This document shows, piece by piece, positions 44,049 through 51,688 of a stretch of DNA of 51,688 nt. The notes beneath the pieces are model-generated. The model was not told where the DNA came from. It saw only the letters and a program-made list of their open reading frames with translations, and made no database searches. Numbering within the stretch: the first letter of the stretch is position 1; each line of letters starts with the position of its first letter. The DNA lies in NCBI GenBank assembly GCA_038825775.1, contig JAWBOW010000002.1, forward strand, positions 1 to 51,688, given 5' to 3'. The DNA is from JAWBOW01 sp038825775 (GTDB lineage Archaea; Nanobdellota; Nanobdellia; Woesearchaeales; WAPY01). The position numbers and the translations under genes were made by a program.

Positions 44049-44849
44049 TTATTTATTATAAAATTCTTTCAGAACATCTTCTATTTTTTTCCTGTCAAAA
44101 ATTATTCTTTTCAAAGCAAGAGTTATTCTTTCAGGATTTTCGTTCTGCCACACGTTTCTACCAATTGTTAAACCACAAGCCCCTGCGTTCATAACTTCCT
44201 CAGCAATCCTTAAAACATTCTCATCATCAGTTTTAAAACCACCAGCAACAACAACCCTCGTCTTAGAAGCACAATTGACAACCCACTTGAAACCCTCAAA
44301 ATCATTATTATACTTTAGTTTAACAGCATCAGCTCCTAATTCTAAAGCAACTCTTGCAGCATACGCAATAACATCTGTGTTGTTATCATCAATTCCACTC
44401 TTGCTTCTAGGATAACTCCAAACAAAAACAGGCAAACCATAATTGTGCGCTTCTTCAATTATGTTTGAGAGCTCATTAAACATTACTCCTTCATACTCAC
44501 TTCCAGGATATATTGTATAACCTATCCCGACAGGATTTATTTTTAGAGCACGCTTTATACTACAATTTTGTCTTGAAACTATTTCAGAACCTAAATTTGT
44601 TTTTCCATTAACCTTCACAATTATCGGAACTTTATAAGAACTTGAAAACTTCTCTGCAACTCCTGGTTGGGTTACAAGAGCGTTAAATCTTAATTTTTCA
44701 GCAAGCTCAAAAACAAAATCAGGATTAACATTAATAGTGTTAAAATCCTTTGGACCGTGCTCTAAACCATGATCATAAGCCAAAATTAATGTTTTATTAT
44801 TCCAAAAAAGTTTTTTCATCCTCCTTTTGAATTTGTTGTTAAAAAACAA
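44049..44849 (-). CDS. fba: Archaeal-type class I fructose-bisphosphate aldolase (FBA/DhnA)
   Basis: It condenses or cleaves fructose-1,6-bisphosphate. The protein has ILAYDHGLEHGPKDF, VWSYPRSKSG, the Schiff-base Lys within LGADAVKLKY, VVAGGFKTDDE and the phosphate-binding GACGLTIGRNVWQ. The start is uncertain: a TTG at 44849 with AGGGGGTGG before it gives an N terminus like that of Thermoproteus aldolase. A GTG at 44858 lies within that purine tract, and an ATG at 44819 has GGAGG touching it. It is downstream of ppsA, so both serve gluconeogenesis. The related 2-amino-3,7-dideoxy-sugar (ADH) synthase branch is an alternative. Confidence 0.87.
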   Translation of the reverse strand: MFFNNKFKRRMKKLFWNNKTLILAYDHGLEHGPKDFNTINVNPDFVFELAEKLRFNALVTQPGVAEKFSSSYKVPIIVKVNGKTNLGSEIVSRQNCSIKRALKINPVGIGYTIYPGSEYEGVMFNELSNIIEEAHNYGLPVFVWSYPRSKSGIDDNNTDVIAYAARVALELGADAVKLKYNNDFEGFKWVVNCASKTRVVVAGGFKTDDENVLRIAEEVMNAGACGLTIGRNVWQNENPERITLALKRIIFDRKKIEDVLKEFYNK

Positions 44850-44861
44850 AACAACCACCCC

Positions 44862-45032
44862 CTAAAACAACAAAAATATTAGGATAATTAAAACAATTAA
44901 AAATAAAAGTGCAAAAATTTTATCATTTATTTTATAATTTAAATTGTTTAATCCTTTCTTGTTTTCATCACAAAAATTGTTTGTCTTTTTTCTTTTTAAG
45001 TTTTCAACAATTCTCCTGTCATAACTATTCAA
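44862..45032 (-). CDS. Small tail-anchored membrane protein, 56 aa
   Basis: A short ORF between ppsA and the aldolase, starting with TTG. The start overlaps the ppsA TGA (TTGA) and is preceded by AAGGTG at the same distance as the ribosome sites of neighbouring genes. The product begins MNSYDRRIVENLKRKK, has about 36 hydrophilic residues, and ends in an uninterrupted hydrophobic helix, FALLFLIVLIILIFLLF (40-56), with no residue after it. The layout is that of a C-terminally tail-anchored protein. Its stop lies 3-12 nt before the possible aldolase starts. I recognise no family. Translational coupling with ppsA is inferred. Confidence 0.55.
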   Translation of the reverse strand: MNSYDRRIVENLKRKKTNNFCDENKKGLNNLNYKINDKIFALLFLIVLIILIFLLF

Positions 45033-47446
45033 TTTAAAACACCTTCTTTCTCAGCAATTCTTAAGCGCATCTTAACAACACTATCAGGATTTAATGATAT
45101 GCTATCAATATTGTTTTCAACCAAAAAATCAGCAAAATCAGGAAAATCACTTGGAGCTTGTCCACAAATTCCAATCTTTTTATGATATTGTTTTGCTATC
45201 TTTATAACCTGTGATATTAATCTCTTAACAGCTTCATTTCTTTCATCATAAATAGAACTCACAAGTTCAGAATCCCTGTCCAAACCAAGAGTTAGTTGAG
45301 TTAAATCATTACTTCCAATACTAAAACCATCAAAGATTTCTGAAAACTTGTCAGCCAAAACAACATTACTTGGAATCTCACACATAACATAAACTTCCAA
45401 ACCATCATCATGCTGTACTAAACCATTCTTTGCCATTTCTTCCAAAACCTTTTTACCCTCTTCAACAGTTCTGCAAAAAGGAATCATAACCTTAACATTC
45501 TTCAATCCAAAAACATTCCTAACTTTCAGTATTGCTTTGCATTCAAGAGCAAAAGCGTCTCTAAAATTAGGAGAATAATACCTTGAAGCACCCCTCCAAC
45601 CAATCATTGGATTATCCTCTTTTGGTTCAAAAACATCCCCTCCCAAAAGACCAGCATATTCGTTTGTTTTAAAATCAGAAAACCTAACAATAACATCTTT
45701 TGGATAAAAAGCAGCAGCAATCATTGCAATTCCCTCTGCAAGTTTATCAACAAAAAACTCTTTTTTATCAGCATAACCTTCTGTTAATTCCAAAATCTTT
45801 TGTCTAACAGAATAATCAGTTATTTTTTCAAAGAATATTAAAGCATTTGGGTGAACTTTAATGTAAGAATTTATTATAAACTCTTCCCTCGCAAGCCCAA
45901 CACCATCATTTGGAAGGAAAGATAGTTTAAAAGCTTCTTCTGGATTACCAACATTCATCATAATCTTTGTTCTTGTTGAGGGTATTTCATTAACATCAAT
46001 CCTTTCAACCTTATAATCAAGTATTCCCTCATAAACAAAACCAGTTTCTCCCTCAGCACAACTAACAGTTATTTCAGAATCTTGCTTTAGAACCTCAGTA
46101 GCATTACCAGTCCCAACAATACAAGGAACACCAAGCTCTCTGCTTACAATAGCAGCATGACAAGTTCTACCGCCCCTGTTGGTTACAATTGCAGAAGCAA
46201 TCTTCATTATTGGCTCCCAATCAGGATCTGTCATTTCTGTAACTAAAACATCCCCCTTTCTAAATTGATTAATGTGATGAACATCCTTAATAATATTTAC
46301 CCTTCCAGAACCAATCTTATCACCGACACTCATTCCAGAAACAAGAACCTTAGAATTCTTTTTTGATTCAGGATTAATAATGTACTTTTCAATAATGTTT
46401 TTGTTTCTTTGAGAAACAACTGTTTCAGGTCTTGCCTGAACAATAAATAATTGTCCACTAATTCCATCCTTCGCCCACTCAATATCCATTGGTTTATAAT
46501 AGCCAGCTTTTTGAGAATAATACTCCTCAATAATACAACCCCAATTTGCCAGTGTTAAAATCTCATCATCATTAAGAGCAAATTTTTTCCTATCAGCAAA
46601 ATCAACAGGAACGTTCTTTGTGTGTTTGTTACCTTCCTGGGCATAAATCATCTTTATATCCTTAGAACCCAATTTTTTAGAAATAATCGCCCTATAACCT
46701 TGTTTTAATGTTGGTTTAAAAACATAGTATTGGTCAGGATTAACAGCTCCTTGAACAATATTCTCTCCCAAACCATAAGAAGCATTTATTAAGATAACAT
46801 CCTTAAAACCAGATTCTGTGTCAATGGTAAACATAACTCCACTACAAGCCTTGTCAGAACGAACCATCTTTTGAACTCCAACACTCAAAGCAACCTTAAA
46901 ATGGTCAAAACCCTTATCTGCCCTGTAAGAAATTGCCCTGTTAGTAAATAAAGACGCAAAACACTTCTTAACAGCTTCAAGCAACTCATCATTCCCCCTA
47001 ATGTTCAAGTAAGTTTCTTGTTGTCCTGCAAAACTCGCATCAGGCAAATCCTCAGCAGTTGCAGAGCTCCTAACAGCAACATCAGGATTAGAACCATACT
47101 GCAAGCCCAAATGATAATAAGCTTCTAAAATAGCATTCTTTAATTCTTCAGGCATTTGAGCATTCCTTATCAAATATCTTATCTCATGCCCAACTTTCTG
47201 CAATTGCTCAATATTCTTTGTGTCAAGATTCAATAATAATTCATTAATTTTATCCCTTATCCCTGCTTTTTCTAAGAAATAATAATAAGCCCTAGCAGTT
47301 ATTGCAAAACCATTAGGAATGTTTATTCCTCTTTTAGTTAAATTAACATACATCTCTCCAAGGGAAGCATTTTTGCCACCAACAAGCCTAACATCATCAA
47401 TACTTATTTGGTCAAACCAGAGAATAAAAGCATCATCCTTCCACAT
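45029..47446 (-). CDS. ppsA: Phosphoenolpyruvate synthase
   Basis: It converts pyruvate, ATP and water to PEP, AMP and phosphate, the first step of gluconeogenesis. The 805-aa protein has the N-terminal ATP-grasp domain (VGGKNASLGEMY, VRSSATAEDLPDASFAGQQ), the phosphohistidine swivel domain (GGRTCHAAIVSRELGVP with the catalytic His) and the C-terminal PEP-binding barrel (PMIGWRGASRYYS, GSNDLTQLTLGLDRDS, ICGQAPSD with the acid Cys). It starts with ATG after GTGGTG. A downstream small membrane protein and the aldolase form its operon. Confidence 0.97.
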   Translation of the reverse strand: MWKDDAFILWFDQISIDDVRLVGGKNASLGEMYVNLTKRGINIPNGFAITARAYYYFLEKAGIRDKINELLLNLDTKNIEQLQKVGHEIRYLIRNAQMPEELKNAILEAYYHLGLQYGSNPDVAVRSSATAEDLPDASFAGQQETYLNIRGNDELLEAVKKCFASLFTNRAISYRADKGFDHFKVALSVGVQKMVRSDKACSGVMFTIDTESGFKDVILINASYGLGENIVQGAVNPDQYYVFKPTLKQGYRAIISKKLGSKDIKMIYAQEGNKHTKNVPVDFADRKKFALNDDEILTLANWGCIIEEYYSQKAGYYKPMDIEWAKDGISGQLFIVQARPETVVSQRNKNIIEKYIINPESKKNSKVLVSGMSVGDKIGSGRVNIIKDVHHINQFRKGDVLVTEMTDPDWEPIMKIASAIVTNRGGRTCHAAIVSRELGVPCIVGTGNATEVLKQDSEITVSCAEGETGFVYEGILDYKVERIDVNEIPSTRTKIMMNVGNPEEAFKLSFLPNDGVGLAREEFIINSYIKVHPNALIFFEKITDYSVRQKILELTEGYADKKEFFVDKLAEGIAMIAAAFYPKDVIVRFSDFKTNEYAGLLGGDVFEPKEDNPMIGWRGASRYYSPNFRDAFALECKAILKVRNVFGLKNVKVMIPFCRTVEEGKKVLEEMAKNGLVQHDDGLEVYVMCEIPSNVVLADKFSEIFDGFSIGSNDLTQLTLGLDRDSELVSSIYDERNEAVKRLISQVIKIAKQYHKKIGICGQAPSDFPDFADFLVENNIDSISLNPDSVVKMRLRIAEKEGVLN

Positions 47447-47953
47447 AAAAACACCACTTTTATTTTTTGATTTTAAAATTTTTATTCTTTTTTTATTATT
47501 TTTTATTTAAATTTTATAGAATAAAGTTTATTCCTGAAGGTTTATAAAAGTTTTTATTAACTTAAAAATTAAAAATCACTATAAAATGCGTATTTGACTA
47601 AGTGTTGAATTTATTATTGCTAAAACTAAAAATTATTATAAAACAGAACAAAATTGTTAATTATTTTTAGAACATTATTTAGAAGAGTTTTTTAATAAAA
47701 TAAGATTTATGAAAGTTTAAAATTGCAAAAATTTTATTTTTTAGTTGCAAAAACATTCATCCAAGTGTTTTTTATTTGAGCTTTATCAATATCTTTTATC
47801 TTTTTAATAAGGATTTTCAAAATCTTAAAATTACAAAACTCTATTAACTTTTTGAATTGTTTTTAGAATACAGTGCATAAAATCTTGATAGTCCTTTATA
47901 TTCGCTTTTTTGAATAATCTTTTCTCCCCTCCCTACTTATTTTATTTTATATT
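47447..47953. other. Gene-poor AT-rich region with a possible frameshifted gene remnant
   Basis: About 507 nt between ppsA and the Cas4-like gene, both on the minus strand. On the minus strand two reading frames between about 47930 and 47715 give protein-like text. The first is LFKKANIKDYQDFMHCIL, continuing to KVNRVL and a stop. The second overlaps in another frame, reading NFKILKILIKKIKDIDKAQ and ending NTWMNVFATKK. No standard start codon opens either piece, although the purine tract GGGAGGGGAG lies just upstream. This may be a decayed gene. The rest (47460-47700) shows only AT-rich DNA that probably includes the ppsA promoter. Confidence 0.3.
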
Positions 47954-48757
47954 TTAAACCCCAAAACAAATACTCTTTAGTCTACAAAACTTGCACTTAT
48001 TATTATTTAATATTTTAGGTGGTTTTTTTGAATTTAGAATTTCAAGAACTTGTTTTACAAGCATTTTTATTTTTAAATCAACGAAAGGATTATAATAAAC
48101 ACTCCTTTCTTCGTCATAGTCAAGGTATTTTATTATTGCTTTTTTCACTTCACCATTTTTAACCTTCTTAACTAGGAACATATAAGCTTCTGCTTGTATT
48201 CTGTGAGAAGACCAAACACCTTCTTTTGGAATCCTTCCTGTTTTTAATTCCACAGGAATAATTTCATTTTCAAAACTTAAAATCCTATCAACCCTTCCAC
48301 ACAGTTCTAATTCTTCGTCACTAATGGAAACTTCTGATTCAATCTTTGGAGTTAAAGCATTCCAAAGTTCTCTTCCGTAAAGTCCTGTTTTTAGCATGAA
48401 ATTGTAAATTATTGAAGTTCTGTCCTTTATTTCAGAAAGAATATTATTCCATGTTAACTTATAAGCTTCAACCAAACTTATGTTAAACTTGTTAAGCAAT
48501 TCAGAATTTTCTTTTATCACATTCAAAAGAACGTTTGAACTTTCTGCCCTAAACGTTTTTTCTATAAAATCCTTATCCATCTTTTGTATTTCAGTAACAA
48601 TTCTTTCTTGTTCTTTATTTAAAAAATCAAAAACAGCGTGCTTTAATCTTCCAATAACAACTTCCCTACTTAAAGGTTCTTTTACTTCTAAAGTTCTTAA
48701 CAAAAATAATTTTCTTGGACAATACTCAAAACAAGCAAGTTCTGTTACTGAAATCAT
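47954..48757 (-). CDS. Cas4/RecB-like PD-(D/E)xK nuclease with Cys cluster
   Basis: A 267-aa Cas4-type exonuclease. The N-terminal CFEYCPRKLFLL and the C-terminal CKFCRLKSIC supply cysteines typical of the Cas4 Fe-S cluster. Between them are IGRLKHAVFDF, the catalytic block ELCGRVDRILSFENEIIPVELKTGRIP (D and ExK, in pieces) and the QxxxY-like RIQAEAYMFL. It is about 60 residues longer than small Cas4, with a helical insert (about 60-130). No CRISPR array or cas1/cas2 is in the window, so a stand-alone repair or recombination role is as likely as CRISPR adaptation. Confidence 0.85.
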   Translation of the reverse strand: MISVTELACFEYCPRKLFLLRTLEVKEPLSREVVIGRLKHAVFDFLNKEQERIVTEIQKMDKDFIEKTFRAESSNVLLNVIKENSELLNKFNISLVEAYKLTWNNILSEIKDRTSIIYNFMLKTGLYGRELWNALTPKIESEVSISDEELELCGRVDRILSFENEIIPVELKTGRIPKEGVWSSHRIQAEAYMFLVKKVKNGEVKKAIIKYLDYDEERSVYYNPFVDLKIKMLVKQVLEILNSKKPPKILNNNKCKFCRLKSICFGV

Positions 48758-48833
48758 GTCAAGAAAAATAAAAAGTAGTTTTTAAATATGTTTTGCTAGT
48801 TTATGTCTTGTGTTTTTAAGTTTTTTAGAAAAA

Positions 48834-50684
48834 CTAACAAATTTTTTCTATCAAGTTGTGCTTTTTATCACTTTTTTTAAGAAGAATAATCTTTGGTTTT
48901 TTATCTGATTCTAAAGAATTTATAATTATGTCGTTATCTAAACTTTCATCATAGGCCTTGACAAAGAAACCATAAACAACTTTATCCTTTAAAACATCAG
49001 TTATGTCCAAAAAATATTCTCCTTTTCTATCAATCATAACATCATAATGAGATTCATAAGTCTTTGGTACCAAAACAAAATTAATATTATTTATATTAAA
49101 ATCAGAACTTATTGGATAAAACCTTATGACACTCTTTTTGTTAAAACCATAAACATTAAACCTTAATTTTGCAATATCAAACTCCTTTTCAATTGGCTTT
49201 GTTTTTATTATTGTTCTTAACACACCATTTTGATTTCCAACATGCAAGTCAATTCTATCATTATTTATAATTGAAGGATTCGCTTCATAAACAAAGAAAT
49301 CATCAACTGGATAATATATACTAATTTCATAATAATCTCTAAACAAATCTTTTTCAAAATTAATCTTAATTGTTTTTTCAAAAACAAACTCTTTTGAGCC
49401 AAAATAATTATAAGGAGAATATCTTATTAAAACACTTAGCTCTCTTCCAACCATAGAACAAAAATCTTCAGTATAAAATATTAATTCCTTTGTTTCTGAA
49501 ACATCAATAATATTATTATTTAATAAAGAATTAAAAGTATAGTTTCTTTCATTATCAAAAAACAGAACATCCTTTATTTCAACAGGCATTTTTCCGTCAT
49601 TATTTATTTTTAAATTCAAAATTATCTTTAAACTGCTAAAATCCTTATAAACATTTAAAACATTTATGCTTACAAGCTTCTTCAAAGCATCTTCTTCGTC
49701 CTTAAAATCATAATTTTTTATGTTTTTTTCTGCGAAATCTTCCAAGGTTGTGATATTTTTAAAGTTAAAACCTGGGTTTTCAACAACAACATTTTTTAAG
49801 TTCTTGTTATAATAAATTAAAGAATCAGAACCAACCCCAAATTCCTTTTTTAATTCTTCATCTCCAAATATTAAAACTGGCTTTGAAAATCTTAACCCAG
49901 AACTATATTGTCTAAAATGAATTGCAGAACACCAAAAACCATTCTCTAATTTGCAAAGAACATTGTAAGGATATAAAATTTTACTACCCCCATACATAGT
50001 GGCATTATGAAATGTTATTCCAAACAAATCACTAAAAAATTCCACCTCACTCCTAAAAATCTTTTTTTCCTTAAAACACTGGTCAACACAATCAATATAT
50101 TTTTCAATTAATGAGGAATTTTTTGTTGTGTCAAACTTATTGTGACAGAAAGAATAACATTCCTCCTTCTTACTTTCATTCTCTTCATAAAGCAAGTAAA
50201 ACATCTTTCCAGGTTCTTCATTACACTCGTCATTCTTGTTTATAAAACTGCATTTTGGTTGGTAACTCTCAAGTTCAAGCCACTTACAACAAACATATCT
50301 TATAGATGTTTCTCTTGGCAGATTAGAAATGTCACCATTCATAAAACTCTCAAATAATTTGAACAAATCATTATCAACAATCAATGGAGGGCTTGTTACA
50401 CTGCCACCATTAAAATACCACTCACCATCAAAACTCTCATTTCCCTCATAATCCCCCTCATAATAATCATCCTTAACATTACTCAAACTTATGCTGTTAT
50501 CCTTTAAGACATTACCATACTTATCAGTAAGCACATGATTGCCAAATATCTTAATGTCAACATTACTCCAACTCCAAGCAGAGAAGAAATTAACATTTTT
50601 TTCTAGAGTTGCAAATGATGGTTGAATAAGTAAAGTTAAAACTAAAAATGCAAAACAAAATACTTTTTTAAAAGCATTACTCAT
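48834..50684 (-). CDS. Secreted Cys-containing surface protein, 616 aa
   Basis: I do not recognise a family. It has a signal peptide (MSNAFKKVFCFAFLVLTLLIQPSFA, residues 1-25). An extracellular part of about 590 residues has a cysteine-rich stretch (CC at about 129-130 through CVDQC near 200, eight to ten Cys) that probably forms disulfides, and beta-rich C-terminal regions with a DKPKII-type end. No C-terminal TM anchor is visible, so it is probably secreted or bound by other means. It is 92 nt downstream of a multi-TM protein on the same strand. Confidence 0.7.
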   Translation of the reverse strand: MSNAFKKVFCFAFLVLTLLIQPSFATLEKNVNFFSAWSWSNVDIKIFGNHVLTDKYGNVLKDNSISLSNVKDDYYEGDYEGNESFDGEWYFNGGSVTSPPLIVDNDLFKLFESFMNGDISNLPRETSIRYVCCKWLELESYQPKCSFINKNDECNEEPGKMFYLLYEENESKKEECYSFCHNKFDTTKNSSLIEKYIDCVDQCFKEKKIFRSEVEFFSDLFGITFHNATMYGGSKILYPYNVLCKLENGFWCSAIHFRQYSSGLRFSKPVLIFGDEELKKEFGVGSDSLIYYNKNLKNVVVENPGFNFKNITTLEDFAEKNIKNYDFKDEEDALKKLVSINVLNVYKDFSSLKIILNLKINNDGKMPVEIKDVLFFDNERNYTFNSLLNNNIIDVSETKELIFYTEDFCSMVGRELSVLIRYSPYNYFGSKEFVFEKTIKINFEKDLFRDYYEISIYYPVDDFFVYEANPSIINNDRIDLHVGNQNGVLRTIIKTKPIEKEFDIAKLRFNVYGFNKKSVIRFYPISSDFNINNINFVLVPKTYESHYDVMIDRKGEYFLDITDVLKDKVVYGFFVKAYDESLDNDIIINSLESDKKPKIILLKKSDKKHNLIEKIC

Positions 50685-50775
50685 ACTTTAAAGTAAATAA
50701 ACTAAGAGTATTTAAAAATTACTAAATTAAAGCCCATAGAAAATCTTATTTTTTAGTTTAAAAAGCTTAAAATTT

Positions 50776-51300
50776 TTAGTATATGTCATAATCTTCTGAA
50801 GATTCAGGTTCTTTTGTGATGAACCATACAATTAAAATAAAAATTATTATTGGCAAAAAATATTTTATAAAAGGAATTGATAAAAAATTAAAATATTGCT
50901 TATTACAACCTTCACCGCCAGATGTTAGAAAAGTATACATAACAAATCCAAATATAAATATAACTATCCAACCAATAAATCTTTCAAGAAAAAATAAATT
51001 TATTCCTATTACACCTAGAATAAGAAAAAAGCTTATGATTCCTACAATGAGTAGTGCAATTTTAGGCATGGAGTTATTTATTATTTCTACTATGTCCCAA
51101 CACGGAGGATACTTATTAAGAACATGAGGTATAATTGTTGTAAGAGACATTACTAAAGATAACATGACATTTACATTCTTATTAAACAATTTTGTTTTAA
51201 ATAAAATAGCAAATACTATTGTAAATATTAATATAAAAGGCAATAATACGTCACTAATTCCTAAAGATTCAAGTTGTATTATTATGCTTTGAAGATTCAT
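50776..51300 (-). CDS. Multi-pass membrane protein, 174 aa
   Basis: A protein with about five TM segments: LLPFILIFTIVFAILF, VMLSLVMSLTTIIP, IALLIVGIISFFLILGV, IGWIVIFIFGFVMY and FLPIIIFILIVWFI. An acidic C-terminal tail (EPESSEDYDIY) follows. I recall similar hypothetical proteins in DPANN genomes beginning with GISDVLLPFILIF, but I have no function for it. The ATG at 51300 fits better than the in-frame 51324 start. Either way the 5' end overlaps the glycosyltransferase gene. Confidence 0.65.
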   Translation of the reverse strand: MNLQSIIIQLESLGISDVLLPFILIFTIVFAILFKTKLFNKNVNVMLSLVMSLTTIIPHVLNKYPPCWDIVEIINNSMPKIALLIVGIISFFLILGVIGINLFFLERFIGWIVIFIFGFVMYTFLTSGGEGCNKQYFNFLSIPFIKYFLPIIIFILIVWFITKEPESSEDYDIY

Positions 51301-51688
51301 TTTTATTATCTTTCTTTTTTCCATAAATTAGTTCCCTGTAAGAATCTAACTGATTTTGAATCATTTTTTCAAAAGAATAATTTTCAAGAACAAAATCTCT
51401 TCCTCTATTAGCAATTTCATCATGCTCTTTAGAATCGTGTTTGTCTAGTATTTGATTCACTGTTTCGGCAATTCCGTCACCATTACGTTTATCTAAATCA
51501 ATTCCTAATCCGATTCCTTTAGATATATATAGTTCATCTAGTGCTTTTGTTTTTGTCATTATAGGAATTCTTTTATGCATTAATGCTTCGCTTGCTGTTA
51601 ATGAAAAACTTTCTGCTTTGCTAGGTATTATCACGTAATCAGTCCATCTGTAGTGTTCATTAAGTTTTTCTTTATCTGTAACCCAACC
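51269..51688 (-). CDS. Glycosyltransferase, GT4-like (5' truncated by the window edge)
   Basis: Only the last ~139 residues are in the window. The reading frame is open from the window end: GWVTDKEKLNEHYRWTDY leads into VIIPSKAESFSLTASEALMHKRIPIMT, the E-x7-E motif region of group 1 (GT4) glycosyltransferases. A C-terminal helix (VLENYSFEKMIQNQLDSYREL) follows and ends in a Lys/Asn-rich tail. The gene begins beyond 51688. It overlaps the downstream membrane protein start by about 32 nt. Confidence 0.85.
   Translation of the reverse strand, partial: GWVTDKEKLNEHYRWTDYVIIPSKAESFSLTASEALMHKRIPIMTKTKALDELYISKGIGLGIDLDKRNGDGIAETVNQILDKHDSKEHDEIANRGRDFVLENYSFEKMIQNQLDSYRELIYGKKKDNKNESSKHNNTT

Noticed and set aside
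47954..48757. Cas4-like gene as a sign of a CRISPR-Cas locus
   Set aside because: No repeat-spacer array and no cas1, cas2 or effector gene is seen in the window.

Overview
The window is archaeal. It encodes TFB, TBP, TFE, a histone, SRP54, aRF1, aIF2-beta, aIF5A, L40e, Orc1/Cdc6, both subunits of DNA polymerase D, MCM, FEN1, Hjc and an archaeal tRNA-splicing endonuclease. The DNA is very AT-rich, genes are packed with 4-nt ATGA overlaps, and many have a TATA box about 25-28 nt before the start codon. Together with small stand-alone proteins, an unlinked 5S rRNA gene, a class II ribonucleotide reductase and an eIF2B-type ribose-1,5-bisphosphate isomerase, this suggests an uncultivated small-genome DPANN-type archaeon (Woesearchaeota/Pacearchaeota-like). 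That placement is inference. I see no insertion sequence, CRISPR array or phage.

Layout. 0-3.2 kb: SRP54, a solitary 5S rRNA, TFB and an unknown gene. 3.2-8 kb (minus): secF-secD-cytidylate kinase-HemK2/kinase fusion-MGMT operon. 8-12.6 kb (minus): a Trm5 tRNA methyltransferase interrupted by a TIM-barrel domain, FEN1, a winged-helix/nuclease-fold protein and EndA. 12.7-17.5 kb: RNase Z, then histone, TFE, Hjc, R15P isomerase, a small membrane protein and a tandem thymidine kinase. 17.7-27.1 kb (plus): a TrmB-type regulator, a membrane-anchored unknown, a ~780-nt AT-rich gap, orc1/cdc6, DP1, DP2 and DUF424. 27.1-31.9 kb (minus): aIF2-beta, CobA, NrdJ, aRF1. 31.9-40 kb (mainly plus): an ORB-bearing intergenic region, TBP, MCM, an RPA-like protein, (SpoIIM on minus), a metallopeptidase, aIF5A, L40e, a site-2 protease, a SPOUT methyltransferase and tRNA-Ala(CGC). 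40-51.7 kb: Na/Pi symporter with an upstream winged-helix gene, protein isoaspartate methyltransferase, a THUMP-like methyltransferase, gluconeogenic ppsA and archaeal aldolase with a previously uncalled 56-aa tail-anchored protein between them, a Cas4-like nuclease, and surface/membrane genes ending in a truncated glycosyltransferase.

How it fits together. Much of the replication machinery lies within about 26 kb (FEN1, Hjc, Orc1, PolD, RNR, MCM, RPA), around two candidate origin regions. One has ORB-type elements (32.06-32.17 kb). The other has an inverted repeat pair flanking AT-rich DNA beside orc1 (19.8 and 20.36 kb). DNA precursor supply is encoded alongside: AdoCbl-dependent RNR with its corrinoid adenosyltransferase, thymidine kinase and CMP kinase. 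The least ordinary genes are the Trm5 with an endonuclease IV/xylose-isomerase-like barrel inserted inside its methyltransferase fold, the HemK2-kinase fusion and the tandem thymidine kinase.
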